Counted from the first letter of the stretch, positions 27,266-36,187 are shown. The stretch: DNA of 64,000 nucleotides from Brevibacterium sp. W7.2 (GCF_018137945.1 NZ_CP073089.1:558001-622000); one strand, 5' to 3'. Made by a program: numbers and translations. Notes: generated by a model not told the origin, from the sequence alone.

Positions 27266-28297
27266 ATGACTGCCGACGCCCTCTCTTCTCCTCAGCGCCG
27301 CCCCAGTGCGGCCGCGCCTCACCGGATCGCGATCCTCGCCCTCGACGGGGTCTCCGCGATGGACCTCGGCGTGCCCGTGCAGGTCTTCGGCGCCGAGTCG
27401 AATACCCCGTCCACGGCGACCGGATCGGCGTCGACGACGACAGGGGAGTGGCCGTACTCGGTGACCGTGTGCGGTGTCGACGACGGCACGGTCACCGGCG
27501 CCGATGGGCTGGCCTACGCGATCGATCGGGGACTCGACGCACTCACCGAGGCGGACACGATCCTCATCCCGGGCGCCGCCTCGGTGGTCGACGGGGAACC
27601 GTCCGCAGCCGTCGTCGGTGCACTCCTGTCGGCATTCGAACGCGGGGCACGCATCGCGGCGCTCTCGACGGGCACCTTCGTCCTCGCCCGCACCGGACTG
27701 CTCTCCGGACGGCGCGCGACGACGCACTGGTCGACGGCGCTGGCGCTCGCCCGCCGGTACCCGACGATCGACGTCGACGAGAACGTCCTCTTCATCGACG
27801 AAGGGCAGCTGCTCACCTCGGCGGGGGCCGCCTCGGCGATCGACCTCTGCCTCCACCTCATCCGCCGCGATCACGGAGTCGGGCTGTCCAACCAGGTGGC
27901 GAGGCGGCTCGTCGCGGCCGCGTATCGGAGCGCCGGCCAGGCGCAGTACGTGCCGCGCAGCGTTCCGGAACCGCTCGGCGACGTCTTCGCCGACACCCGG
28001 CAGTGGGCGCTCCAGCACATCGGAGAGGAGCTCACGCTCGCCCAGCTCGCGGCGAACGCCGGAGTGTCGGTGCGCACGTTCTCCAGGCGGTTCGTCGAGG
28101 ACACCGGGTACACGCCGATGCAGTGGGTGCTCCGAGCCCGGGTCGACCTCGCCCGCGAGCTGCTGGAGAACAGCGACCTCGGCATCGAGCAGATCGCCGA
28201 CCAGGTGGGGCTGGGCACCGGGGCGAACCTCCGGATGCACTTCCAGCGGATCCTCTCGATCTCCCCGAACGAATACCGGCACACCTTCTCCGGGTGA
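27266..28297 (+). CDS. GlxA-like AraC-family transcriptional regulator
   Basis: This 343-residue regulator has an N-terminal DJ-1/PfpI domain (HRIAILALDGVSAMDLGVPV to about 200) and a C-terminal AraC double helix-turn-helix (LTLAQLAANAGVSVRTFSRR, then IEQIADQVGLGTGANLRMHF, ending SPNEYRHTF). The elbow position that is Cys in DJ-1 enzymes reads ALSTGTFVLA, so the N-domain is probably a sensor rather than an enzyme. ATG at 27266 is preferred; a TAGACT hexamer (27250-27255) ends 10 nt upstream. A GTG at 27245 is the alternative. Target genes are unknown. Confidence 0.88.
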   Translation: MTADALSSPQRRPSAAAPHRIAILALDGVSAMDLGVPVQVFGAESNTPSTATGSASTTTGEWPYSVTVCGVDDGTVTGADGLAYAIDRGLDALTEADTILIPGAASVVDGEPSAAVVGALLSAFERGARIAALSTGTFVLARTGLLSGRRATTHWSTALALARRYPTIDVDENVLFIDEGQLLTSAGAASAIDLCLHLIRRDHGVGLSNQVARRLVAAAYRSAGQAQYVPRSVPEPLGDVFADTRQWALQHIGEELTLAQLAANAGVSVRTFSRRFVEDTGYTPMQWVLRARVDLARELLENSDLGIEQIADQVGLGTGANLRMHFQRILSISPNEYRHTFSG

Positions 28298-28374
28298 GGC
28301 GCCGGGTGAGGTGAGTGCCCCCGCGCCGACCGCGCCCGTGCATCGCCCCACGCCGCCTCCCGCGCCCCCGACTT

Positions 28375-28425
28375 CAGGACGATCTGGACAGAGAATCGGC
28401 AGAAAAATCTGTCCATTTCGTCCTG
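28375..28425. promoter_or_regulatory. Large inverted repeat between the AraC regulator and gap
   Basis: Arms CAGGACGATCTGGACAGA (28375-28392) and TCTGTCCATTTCGTCCTG (28408-28425) pair over 16 of 18 positions around a 15-nt loop. It is 78 bp past the regulator stop and about 210 bp before the gap start. It could be the regulator's terminator or a cis-element of gap; there is no U-tract. The rest of 28298-28638 holds no gene. An AT-rich stretch (28505-28620) likely contains the gap promoter. Confidence 0.55.
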
Positions 28426-28638
28426 GAGTCGCTCGCGCCGACAGTCGAGCAGCTCCCGCCGTCCGTCGCGCCGGGACAGTTGGCCGTCGCGCCGCGACCA
28501 CTGGCTGGATTCTTTCAGTATCTGGCAATAAGTCTGGCAAGAACCTTTCGCAGACTGTCGCTCTGGCCACTGTTGGCGCGCGCGAGAAGTCGCCATCATG
28601 GTGATGTAACGGTTATCAGACCCTCCCAAGGAGTGACA

Positions 28639-29637
28639 TTGACTCGCATCGCCATCAACGGATTCGGTCGCATCGGTCGCGCCACGCTGCGCGCCCTCAG
28701 CGAGCGCAACAGCGAGATCGACGTCGTCGCGATCAACGATCTCGGTGACCTCGAAGAGCTGGCTCGCCTGCTCAAGTTCGACACGACGCTCGGCCGCTTC
28801 CCCGGCACCGTCGAGGTCTCCGGCGACAGCATCGTCGTCAACGGGCATTCGATCCGCGTCTTCGCGGAGAAGGATCCGGCCAAGCTGCCGTGGGGCGACC
28901 TCGACATCGACATCGTCCTCGAAGCCACCGGCCGGTTCACGAAGGCGGACAAGGCCCGTGCGCACCTCGATGCCGGAGCGAAGAAGGTCCTCGTCAGCGC
29001 CCCGTCGAAGGGTGCCGATGTGACGCTGGCCTACGGTGTGAACTCGGAGGCCTACTCGCCCGAGCACACGATCATCTCGAACGCCTCGTGCACGACGAAC
29101 GCCCTGGCGCCGCTCGCGAAGGTCCTCGACGACCTCGCCGGCATCGAGCACGGCTTCATGACGACGGTCCACGCCTACACCGGTGATCAGGTGCTCCAGG
29201 ACGGCCCGCACAAGGATCCGCGCCGGGCGCGGGCAGCTGCGGCGAACATCATCCCGACCTCGACGGGTGCGGCGAAGGCGATCGGCCTCGTCCTCCCGCA
29301 GCTCGACGGCAAGCTCAGCGGTGACGCGATGCGCGTGCCGGTGCCCGTCGGCTCGATCGTCGAGCTCAACGCCACGGTCTCGAAGGACGTCACGCGCGAC
29401 GAGGTGCTCGCCGCCTACCGTGCCGCCGCCGACGGTCCGCTCAACGGCATCCTCGACTACGAAGAGGAGCCCGTCGTCTCGAGCGACATCGTCGGTCAGC
29501 CGGCGTCGTCGATCTTCGACGCCGAGCTCACCCGCGTCGACAACGGCCGCCACGTCAAGGTCGTCGCGTGGTACGACAACGAGTGGGGCTTCTCCAACCG
29601 CGTCGTCGACAACCTCGAGTTCATCGGCCGCAGCTGA
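28639..29637 (+). CDS. gap: Glyceraldehyde-3-phosphate dehydrogenase
   Basis: This 332-residue glycolytic enzyme has the NAD-binding opening RIAINGFGRIGRATLRAL, with Asp at position 34 (INDLGD) favouring NAD over NADP. The active-site signature is SNASCTTNALAPLAKVL, with catalytic Cys151. Translation starts at TTG 28639: AAGGAG lies 5 nt upstream and no ATG or GTG is in position, and the protein begins exactly where GAPDHs do. It stands alone rather than with pgk and tpi, so a second gap elsewhere is possible. Confidence 0.95.
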   Translation: MTRIAINGFGRIGRATLRALSERNSEIDVVAINDLGDLEELARLLKFDTTLGRFPGTVEVSGDSIVVNGHSIRVFAEKDPAKLPWGDLDIDIVLEATGRFTKADKARAHLDAGAKKVLVSAPSKGADVTLAYGVNSEAYSPEHTIISNASCTTNALAPLAKVLDDLAGIEHGFMTTVHAYTGDQVLQDGPHKDPRRARAAAANIIPTSTGAAKAIGLVLPQLDGKLSGDAMRVPVPVGSIVELNATVSKDVTRDEVLAAYRAAADGPLNGILDYEEEPVVSSDIVGQPASSIFDAELTRVDNGRHVKVVAWYDNEWGFSNRVVDNLEFIGRS

Positions 29638-29652
29638 CTGAGGTCACCAGAG

Positions 29653-29694
29653 CAGAGTGGGGCGCTCCTCGGAATCGAGGAGCGCCCCACTCTG
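29653..29694 (+). terminator. Strong intrinsic terminator after gap
   Basis: Perfect 19-bp arms CAGAGTGGGGCGCTCCTCG (29653-29671) and CGAGGAGCGCCCCACTCTG (29676-29694) close on a GAAT tetraloop and are followed by TCTGTC. It starts 16 bp after the gap stop codon. Confidence 0.9.
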
Positions 29695-29750
29695 TCTGTC
29701 ACTGCCGGTCTTTGCCTGCGAGCCAGCGGCGACCGGACTCGTCTCCGGGC

Positions 29751-30068
29751 TCAGACGTCGTCGGCGCCCGGAGTTCCGCCTTCGTTCTCCCAGCGTTCGA
29801 CGGCGCGGACCTTGAGGCGGTTGAACTTCAGGCGCACACCGTAGCCGCCGTCGCTGTCATCGGGGATGAAGCGCGCACCGTAGTGCTCGAGGGCGAGGAT
29901 GAGTCGCCGCTCCTGTTCCGCGGTGAGATCGTCGCGGCACTTCTCGTAGTCCTTGAGGTCGGCCTTCTCGATCTCGGCCTGATCGGCCACATCCTTCGCC
30001 GAGACCTGGCACAGGATGCGGGCGGCTCGGGCGAGGGGGCCGTCGATGATGATCTCTTCGCTGCTCAT
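29751..30068 (-). CDS. Small XRE-like helix-turn-helix protein (degenerate)
   Basis: This 105-residue protein is organised like short XRE regulators: a helical core (LARAARILCQVSAKDVADQA, then EIEKADLKDYE) and the tail LEHYGARFIPDDSDGGYGVR, which matches the usual AAGVEFIPENGGGAGVRLR ending of that family. The recognition helix is unusually acidic and lacks the standard Arg/Lys, so DNA binding is uncertain. It is transcribed alone on the minus strand. The family call rests mainly on the C-terminal motif. Confidence 0.65.
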   Translation of the reverse strand: MSSEEIIIDGPLARAARILCQVSAKDVADQAEIEKADLKDYEKCRDDLTAEQERRLILALEHYGARFIPDDSDGGYGVRLKFNRLKVRAVERWENEGGTPGADDV

Positions 30069-30152
30069 GCCCTAACCCTGCCAGACGGACGAGGAGACTG
30101 CCAAGGCGGCTGTCACCCCTGGTGAGACCGTCCGCGAGGCCGCGAAGCCGCA

Positions 30153-30189
30153 GAATATTCATGTGTCAGTGAATCCGTCATTCATTGAC
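30153..30189. promoter_or_regulatory. Palindromic operator/promoter candidate upstream of the gene at 30311
   Basis: GTCAGTGAAT (30165-30174) and ATTCATTGAC (30180-30189) are inverted with one mismatch around CCGTC, directly after the palindrome GAATATTC (30153-30160). GTGTCAGTG recurs near 30213. The stretch is AT-rich and lies between divergent genes. Confidence 0.45.
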
Positions 30190-30310
30190 GTTCGAATCAC
30201 GCTGGATCATGTCGTGTCAGTGCCGTCGCTTACCGTCGACGTCACCTTCCTGGCCGCAGGGGTCAGGACCGACGCACCGCACCCGCGGTGCCTGACGGAA
30301 GGTCAGACCA

Positions 30311-31153
30311 ATGGAGATCACGACAGACAGCGTCCGCCGACTGGTCGAGCACTGCCGGGGGCTGCTCGATGGCGTGCCGGGGGAGAGGCCGCCGATCGGC
30401 TATCCCGCCAGCCTCGCACTCTGCCTCATCGACGCGATCTATGCGACCGGGTCCCATCCCACGGCGGTCGCGCACATCATCGCCCGGTACGTCGCCCGGC
30501 ACGGGTTCGTCGACGGCGCGAAGTCCCTGCGCTACTCGATCGCTGCCGCAGGCGGATCGCGAGCATGGGCGGAGACCGTTGCCCACAACCTCAAACCCGC
30601 GAACACGCACCCCGGGGCACCGCTCAAGGCGGAGGTCGTCAACCAGGCGACCCGGCTCATGGCCGACCACGACATCGAGACGGTCCCCGATCTGCTCTCC
30701 GCGGTCGCTGCGGATCCGGCCGACAACGCCGTCATCAGCGCGTGGCGGACCCTGCCGAGCCAGAGCTCGGCCGTGACGTACTTCCATCTGCTCGCCCTGG
30801 CCGGATCCGATCATCTCCAATCGGATCGTGCCGTCCTCCGGCATCTCACCGAGGTTGTCGCCGACGGTGCTGAACGCGATGCCGGCAATGCGGAGTCCTC
30901 CGGTGCTGAGAGTGGTGCTGCCCCCGACATCGGCGTTCCGGTGGCACCCGATGGCGGCGCTTCCGCGATGGAGATGGAATCTCCGAACCGCGAGACCTTG
31001 CAGCCCGATGAGGCGCGAGAGCTCATCGCCGAGGCGGCCGGGCTCCTCGGACTCGGCACCGGCGAAGTCGGACGGCTCGTCTGGCAGGCGGCGCATCGGA
31101 GGATCCTGGCGGTGACTGAGCCGCACGCGGTGCTCGCCGAGGCGAAGGTGTGA
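30311..31153 (+). CDS. Conserved actinobacterial protein of unknown function
   Basis: This 280-residue cytosolic protein has the motif YPASLALCLIDAIYATGSH near residues 35-53, then AHIIARYV, a Thr-His-Pro-Gly-Ala-Pro-Leu-Lys segment (NTHPGAPLKAEVV) and WRTLPSQSSAVTYFHLLALA. The all-helical pattern and the Lys/Gly-rich turn recall helix-hairpin-helix glycosylase-like folds, but no catalytic motif is clear and I do not assign a function. Residues 185-235 are a low-complexity insert. GGAAGG lies 8 nt before the ATG. It ends 3 bp from the convergent qsuB-like gene. Confidence 0.65.
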   Translation: MEITTDSVRRLVEHCRGLLDGVPGERPPIGYPASLALCLIDAIYATGSHPTAVAHIIARYVARHGFVDGAKSLRYSIAAAGGSRAWAETVAHNLKPANTHPGAPLKAEVVNQATRLMADHDIETVPDLLSAVAADPADNAVISAWRTLPSQSSAVTYFHLLALAGSDHLQSDRAVLRHLTEVVADGAERDAGNAESSGAESGAAPDIGVPVAPDGGASAMEMESPNRETLQPDEARELIAEAAGLLGLGTGEVGRLVWQAAHRRILAVTEPHAVLAEAKV

Positions 31154-31156
31154 GGG

Positions 31157-33079
31157 TCAGAGGGGAGAGCTGAGGCGATGCTGGGCCGCCAGGCGCACCG
31201 GCGCGTTCGGAGCTCCGAACCCTGAGTACGCGCCCGTTCGCTGCACCATCTCGAAGAAGACGGCACCGGTCGTCGACGTGTAGAAGTGGAGAAATTCACC
31301 GTGCGCGTCTTGATCGTAGAGGACGTGATGGTCGCGCAGGCGCGCGAGCAGGTCCGCGGGCAGAGCGAATCGTGCGTCCAGGTCGTCGTAGTAGTTGTCG
31401 GGGATGACCAGGAAGTCCAGGCCGCGTGCTCTCGCGGTCGAGGCGGCGTCGAAGATGTCGTCGCAGGAGATCGCGATGTGTTCGGGGTGTTGGGCGGCCA
31501 CGGTCGGCGAGAGACCGCCGAGCTTCGATCCGGTGGCTGCCTGGGGTGCCACGTTGAGCGGCATGCGCACGGAGTCGTCCGCGTTCGACATCACCTGGGA
31601 GCGAACCAGGCCGGTGGGGCTCGGCAACTCCTGAGCGGTCTGGGCTCGGAGGTCGAGGAGCGAGGTGTAGAAGAGGACCGCCTCGTCGAAGTGCTGTGCG
31701 GGCTGCGAGAGGTTGATGTGGTCGATCGCGGACCGGCGGTCGTCGCTCACGGTGCCGAACTCTGCCGTCCACCCAGGGGTGTCTCCGCGGTCGGTGTGGA
31801 AGAAGACCTCAGACCCGTCGGGTGCGAACACCCCGCGCAGGACTGCGTCATCGTGCGTCTGCCTCCTCGGCACTTCGGCGGCGAGCAGGAGAGAAGCGCG
31901 GTCCATGGCGGCTTCCGCATCACTGACGGAGAAGCCGATGCCGCGAAGGAACGTCAGCGCGTGGACGGTCGAGGCGCTGTCGATCTCGGAGACGATGATG
32001 CGTGCACTCCCGCGCTGCCACAGCTGGACGTGTGGTTTGCTTCGGTGATACCCGGTGAAGCGGAAGTCGAGCTGATGAAGCTGACGGGTGACCGCCCCGA
32101 GATCGGTCGTGGAGATCTCGGCGAAGTCCACGCCGTGCGGCTCGGCGACCTCGGGCAGCTGACGCAGGTCGATCCGTCCCCGGTCACGGGAGCCGTCGGC
32201 ACCACTGGGACGGGATTGCTCCCCGTCGGTCACGACTCCGTGCGCCGGAGCGACGGCGGCGGCGCGGAGGTCCGCGGTCGTCGCTTCGAGCCATCGCAGC
32301 GAGCGCAGGCCGTCGACGGCCGTGCGGTCGGTATCGGATTGCCGGAACGAATCATTGAACACCTCGAGCGACACCGGGCCGCGGTAGCCGCTGTCCACCA
32401 CCCGAGCGAGGAAGTCCGGCAGGTCCCAGGCCCCTTCGCCGGGGAACACCCGGTGATGCCGTGACCAGCTGAGGACGTCCATGGTGAGCGCGGGAGCGTC
32501 GGCAAGCTGCAGGAAGAAGATCTTCTCGCCGGGAATCTCTGCGATGAGGTCGAGGTCCGTGTCGCGGGAGAGGATGTGGAAGCTGTCGAGGCAGGTGCCG
32601 ATGCGGGGATGGTCCGTTCGCTCCACGATCCGCCAGGCGTGGTCGTACTCGGAGACGAATCGCCCCCACGCAAGCGCTTCGTACGCGACGTCGATGTCGA
32701 ACTGCGCGGCGAGGTCCCCGAGGCGGTGCAGTTGCCCCGCTGCGACGGCGTCGTCGGAGATCGTCGCCGTGCCGACGTTCGAACACAGCAGCATGGTGCC
32801 GATCCCCAGGCGTCGCATGAGCGTGAACTTCGCGTGTGCCCGGTCGAGATTGGCTGCGAACTGCTCCTCGTCGACGCCTTCGAAGTCTCGGAAGGGCTGG
32901 TAGAGATCGAGGGTGATGCCGAGATCGCCGGCGAGTTCCCGGACCGCTTCCGGTGACAGGGGACTGACGATGAGATCCTGTTCGAAGATCTCGACGCCGT
33001 CGAATCCTGCGCGACTCGCAGCCCGGAGCTTCTCCTCGAGAGTTCCGGACAGACAGACGGTGGCGATCGATGTCCTCAC
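31157..33079 (-). CDS. qsuB: 3-dehydroshikimate dehydratase fused to a 4-hydroxyphenylpyruvate-dioxygenase-like domain (QsuB type)
   Basis: This 640-residue fusion converts 3-dehydroshikimate to protocatechuate. The N-terminal TIM barrel (1-275) has the four metal ligands at the positions known for this family: Glu134 (VAYEALAWG), Asp165 (GTCLDSFH), Gln191 (FFLQLAD) and Glu239 (SLEVFND). The C-terminal half (about 315-625) is a double VOC fold related to HPPD; it keeps candidate ligands DHINL, EHIAIS and FFEMVQR. Start GTG at 33079 overlaps the transporter stop (GTGA). It is the catabolic exit point feeding the beta-ketoadipate pathway. Confidence 0.92.
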   Translation of the reverse strand: MRTSIATVCLSGTLEEKLRAASRAGFDGVEIFEQDLIVSPLSPEAVRELAGDLGITLDLYQPFRDFEGVDEEQFAANLDRAHAKFTLMRRLGIGTMLLCSNVGTATISDDAVAAGQLHRLGDLAAQFDIDVAYEALAWGRFVSEYDHAWRIVERTDHPRIGTCLDSFHILSRDTDLDLIAEIPGEKIFFLQLADAPALTMDVLSWSRHHRVFPGEGAWDLPDFLARVVDSGYRGPVSLEVFNDSFRQSDTDRTAVDGLRSLRWLEATTADLRAAAVAPAHGVVTDGEQSRPSGADGSRDRGRIDLRQLPEVAEPHGVDFAEISTTDLGAVTRQLHQLDFRFTGYHRSKPHVQLWQRGSARIIVSEIDSASTVHALTFLRGIGFSVSDAEAAMDRASLLLAAEVPRRQTHDDAVLRGVFAPDGSEVFFHTDRGDTPGWTAEFGTVSDDRRSAIDHINLSQPAQHFDEAVLFYTSLLDLRAQTAQELPSPTGLVRSQVMSNADDSVRMPLNVAPQAATGSKLGGLSPTVAAQHPEHIAISCDDIFDAASTARARGLDFLVIPDNYYDDLDARFALPADLLARLRDHHVLYDQDAHGEFLHFYTSTTGAVFFEMVQRTGAYSGFGAPNAPVRLAAQHRLSSPL

Positions 33080-34437
33080 TTCTCCTCCTTCGTCCGGGCC
33101 GGCGGTTCTGCTGAGACCCCGGCCCGCGCTTCGTGCAGTTCATCGATGTCGGTGAGCGAGAGGTTCTTGGTCTCGCCGGCAGTCAACGCGACCAGGGCGA
33201 CGAGGAGGCACACTCCGGCTGTGACTGCGGCGACGGACACCCAGTTCTCTCCCGACGCACCGGCGACAGCCGAGGCCAGCGCCGGAGCCAGGCCGCCCGA
33301 GACGGCGAATCCGATCTGAGTGCCGAGGGCGAGGCCGGTGACGCGGACGGATGTCGGGAACATCTCTGCGTAGAACGACGGCCAGATGCCGTTGGCCATC
33401 GAGTAGAAGCCTCCGGCCATGAGCGCGCCGGTGACGAAGATGAGCGTCCAGTTGCCAGCCGAGACGGCCCCGAGATAGGGGAACATCATCAGCCCGGAGC
33501 ACAGCGCACCGATGATGAAGACCGGCTTGCGGCCGACGCGATCGGCGAGGGCTGACGCGACGGGAATCGCCAGGAGCGCGACCGCGTTGGCCGTCACCGA
33601 CACGAGGAGCATCGTCGAGCGCTCAAGTCCCACGATCGAGGTGGCGAACGACAGCGACCAGACGGTGAAGACCATATTCACGGTGTTGACCATCGCACAC
33701 GCCGCAACGCGCAGGACTGCGGTTTTGTGCCACGTGAACACCGCCCGCAGCGGTGGGCTGCTGGGCCGTGCCGCCTTGAACGCCGGCGGTTCCTCGAGGC
33801 CCCGGCGGATCAGCCAGGCGGTGAGGACGACGACGGCTGACAACCAGAACGGCACCCTCCATCCCCAGCTGAAGAGCTGGTCGTCGGGAAGGAGAGCGGT
33901 GAAGGGGATGAAGACCGCGGTTGCGAGGAGAGTGCCGAACTGCGTCCCATGCAGGGTCCATGCCGTGGTCCACGACCGTCTGGTCTCCGCCGCGTGTTCG
34001 AGGGAGACGGAGATGGCGCTCGCCTGCTCGCCCGACGCGGAGAGTCCCTGCACGATGCGGCAGAGGACGAGCAGGATGGGAGCGAGAATGCCGACCTGGT
34101 CGTAGGTCGGCAGACAGCCGACGATGAACGTCGAGATGCCCATCATGAACAGCGTGAGCATGAGAACGAACTTGCGCCCGTACCGGTCGCCGAGCGGACC
34201 CATGATGAGGGCGCCGAGCGGACGGACGACGTAGGCGACGCCGACGGTGGCCATGGCCAGGAGGATTCTGATTCCCGGCTCGGTCGACTCGGGGAAGAAG
34301 AGGACATTGAGGACGAGGGCCGCCGCGGTCCCGTAGACCGCGAAGTCGTAGTACTCGAGCGCTGAACCCGTCCAACTGGACAGCGCCGCTCGCAATGGAG
34401 TCTTAGTCGGGCGAGCTTCGCCGATCGCGTGTGCCAT
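33076..34437 (-). CDS. MFS metabolite:H+ symporter, probable shikimate/quinate transporter
   Basis: This 453-residue, 12-helix MFS protein of the MHS subfamily (ShiA/KgtP/ProP type) has GSALEYYDFAVYGTAAALVL at the first helix, GPLGDRYGRK in the loop 2-3 signature and ASALADRVGRKP in the symmetric loop. Uptake of shikimate or quinate is inferred from the overlapping qsuB-like gene and the dehydrogenase across the divergent promoter. ATG at 34437 (AGGA 3 nt upstream) or ATG at 34449 (no ribosome site) may be used. Confidence 0.88.
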   Translation of the reverse strand: MAHAIGEARPTKTPLRAALSSWTGSALEYYDFAVYGTAAALVLNVLFFPESTEPGIRILLAMATVGVAYVVRPLGALIMGPLGDRYGRKFVLMLTLFMMGISTFIVGCLPTYDQVGILAPILLVLCRIVQGLSASGEQASAISVSLEHAAETRRSWTTAWTLHGTQFGTLLATAVFIPFTALLPDDQLFSWGWRVPFWLSAVVVLTAWLIRRGLEEPPAFKAARPSSPPLRAVFTWHKTAVLRVAACAMVNTVNMVFTVWSLSFATSIVGLERSTMLLVSVTANAVALLAIPVASALADRVGRKPVFIIGALCSGLMMFPYLGAVSAGNWTLIFVTGALMAGGFYSMANGIWPSFYAEMFPTSVRVTGLALGTQIGFAVSGGLAPALASAVAGASGENWVSVAAVTAGVCLLVALVALTAGETKNLSLTDIDELHEARAGVSAEPPARTKEEK

Positions 34438-34456
34438 GCTTCCTCGCATTGTTGTA

Positions 34457-34486
34457 TTGCCACAATATGGCAGTTGCTGTTACATT
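34457..34486. promoter_or_regulatory. Divergent promoter with palindromic operator of the quinate/shikimate cluster
   Basis: TGCCACAATATGGCA (34458-34472) has arms TGCCA/TGGCA around CAATA, extended by T on the left. TTGCCA (34457-34462) also serves as a possible -35 for the IclR gene, with TACATT (34481-34486) 18 bp downstream. The whole 34441-34500 stretch is AT-rich. Its location between divergent transporter and IclR genes suggests control of both directions. Confidence 0.55.
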
Positions 34487-34565
34487 ATGGATTACAGTGT
34501 GACCGAGGCGACACCGACTGTCAATGGCGCAGTCGTCAGCTCAGCAGACGAGGAGGGGCACGCAG

Positions 34566-35315
34566 ATGCCGGCCAAAGGATCGAACTCCGTGACGAAGAC
34601 GTTCGAGATGCTCGAACTCCTCGGCGAATTCTCCGACGGGATCAGTGCCGCGCGGGCCGCTGAGATCACGGGCTACCCGTTCAGCACCGCCTATCGACTT
34701 CTCGGGGGCCTCGTCGAATCCGGGTACGCATCATTCGATGCGCACTCGAAGCTCTACACGCTCGGCATCGAGGTCTTCAGGCTCAGTCAGAAGGTCGCGC
34801 ACCGTCGTGGACTCGACGGTGCCACGAAGGACCTCCTCCGCGAGCTCACCGTCTCGACGGGCGAATCGAGCATCCTGTCCGTGCGCCGGGGTGATGCGGC
34901 ACTCACGGTGGTGGCTGTCGACGGCCCCCAGTTCCGCACGACAACCGATCCCGGCGATTATTCGCCGTTGCACACCTCGTCCCTGGGCCAGATCATGCTC
35001 GCCTACGATTCCGACCGTGATGCGTCCATCGAGCGACTCGACCTCAGTGCGCGGACCCCGCGATCGATCACCGACCCCGGTCAGCTGCGTCAGCGGCTCG
35101 ACGAAGTGCGCTCACACGGTTGGGCCGGACAATCGGAGGAGAATGACATCGGCATGAACGCGGTCGCCGTCCCCGTCCTCGATCTCGACGGACGGCTGCT
35201 CGCGGCACTGGCCTTGGCCGCCCCGGTCTTCCGGCGCTCACTCGAGGATCTTGTCGCTCTCACACCAGAACTCACGACCACTGCGGCTGCCATCGCCGCC
35301 CGACTCCCGAGGTGA
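34566..35315 (+). CDS. IclR-family regulator of the quinate/shikimate cluster
   Basis: This 249-residue regulator has an N-terminal winged helix (SVTKTFEMLELLGEFSDGIS, then FSTAYRLLGGLVESGYASFD) and a C-terminal effector-binding domain with GESSILSVRRGDAALTV and the late GWAGQSEENDIGMNAVAVPV typical of IclR proteins. AGGAGG 9 nt upstream fixes the ATG at 34566. It overlaps the dehydrogenase start by GTGA. In Corynebacterium the analogous qsu cluster uses a LysR protein, so the regulator class differs here. Confidence 0.9.
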   Translation: MPAKGSNSVTKTFEMLELLGEFSDGISAARAAEITGYPFSTAYRLLGGLVESGYASFDAHSKLYTLGIEVFRLSQKVAHRRGLDGATKDLLRELTVSTGESSILSVRRGDAALTVVAVDGPQFRTTTDPGDYSPLHTSSLGQIMLAYDSDRDASIERLDLSARTPRSITDPGQLRQRLDEVRSHGWAGQSEENDIGMNAVAVPVLDLDGRLLAALALAAPVFRRSLEDLVALTPELTTTAAAIAARLPR

Positions 35316-36181
35316 CCATGCCCCTGCCTGCGACAACCCCGGTCCGCTCCCTGCTGCTCGGCCTCATCGGCGACGGCATCACAGCGTCGCGGACACCGCG
35401 GATGCACGAGCTCGAAGGGGCTCGTCTAGGTGTTCCGACGATCTACCGTGCTGTCGACACAGCCCAGCCCGCCGTCGCCTCGGCGTCTCTCGAGGATCTC
35501 CTCACCGCGGCGATCCGCCTCGGGTTCGACGGGCTCAACATCACCCACCCGTTCAAACAGGAGGTGATCAGCCTTCTTGACGAGGTGTCCGAAGAGGCGC
35601 GGAGGATCGGGTCGGTCAACACCGTCGTCATCGACCGCGACCGTCGCACTCGCGGCCACAACACCGACGTGACCGGTTTCGCCCGCGGATTCGATGCGGG
35701 CCTCGCGGGAGCCGACCGGAAGCGCGTCGTGCAGATCGGGGCCGGTGGTGCCGGGAGGGCGGTCGCCTTCGCGCTGGCAGCGGCGGGAGTCGGCGAACTC
35801 GTCATCGCCGATGTCAGCGAGGAGCGGGCGCGGGCACTGGCCGCGGACGTCGGCGACGCTGTGCGGGTCGTCGCCCTCGGCGAGATCGGGCCCGCTCTGT
35901 CGGTCGCCGACGGGCTGGTCAACGCCACCCCGGTGGGAATGCGCGCCCACCCGGGCAGTCCCGTCGATGCGGCGCTGCTCCGGCCGCAGCTGTGGGTCGC
36001 CGATGTCGTCTACCTCCCATTGGATACTCAGCTCCTGCGGGACGCCCGCGCGATCGGCTGCCGCACCCTCGACGGGTCGGGCATGGCGGTGAATCAGGCT
36101 GTCGACGCCTTCGCACTGTTCAGCGGGATGACCGCAGACCCGCAGCGGATGCGGGAGACGTTCCTCAGCCTCGGGCCGTGA
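35312..36181 (+). CDS. qsuD: Quinate/shikimate dehydrogenase (AroE/QsuD family)
   Basis: This 289-residue enzyme has the substrate-binding start GDGITASRTPRMHELEG, where SRTP replaces the SxS of biosynthetic AroE, as in catabolic quinate/shikimate dehydrogenases. The catalytic Lys is in NITHPFKQEV, the Asp in RGHNTDVTGF, and the dinucleotide motif is IGAGGAGRAV. It oxidises shikimate to dehydroshikimate (or quinate to dehydroquinate), supplying QsuB. No dehydroquinate dehydratase is in the cluster, so quinate use would need one from elsewhere. The cofactor is probably NAD, by family analogy. Confidence 0.88.
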   Translation: MTMPLPATTPVRSLLLGLIGDGITASRTPRMHELEGARLGVPTIYRAVDTAQPAVASASLEDLLTAAIRLGFDGLNITHPFKQEVISLLDEVSEEARRIGSVNTVVIDRDRRTRGHNTDVTGFARGFDAGLAGADRKRVVQIGAGGAGRAVAFALAAAGVGELVIADVSEERARALAADVGDAVRVVALGEIGPALSVADGLVNATPVGMRAHPGSPVDAALLRPQLWVADVVYLPLDTQLLRDARAIGCRTLDGSGMAVNQAVDAFALFSGMTADPQRMRETFLSLGP

Positions 36182-36187
36182 ACAGGC

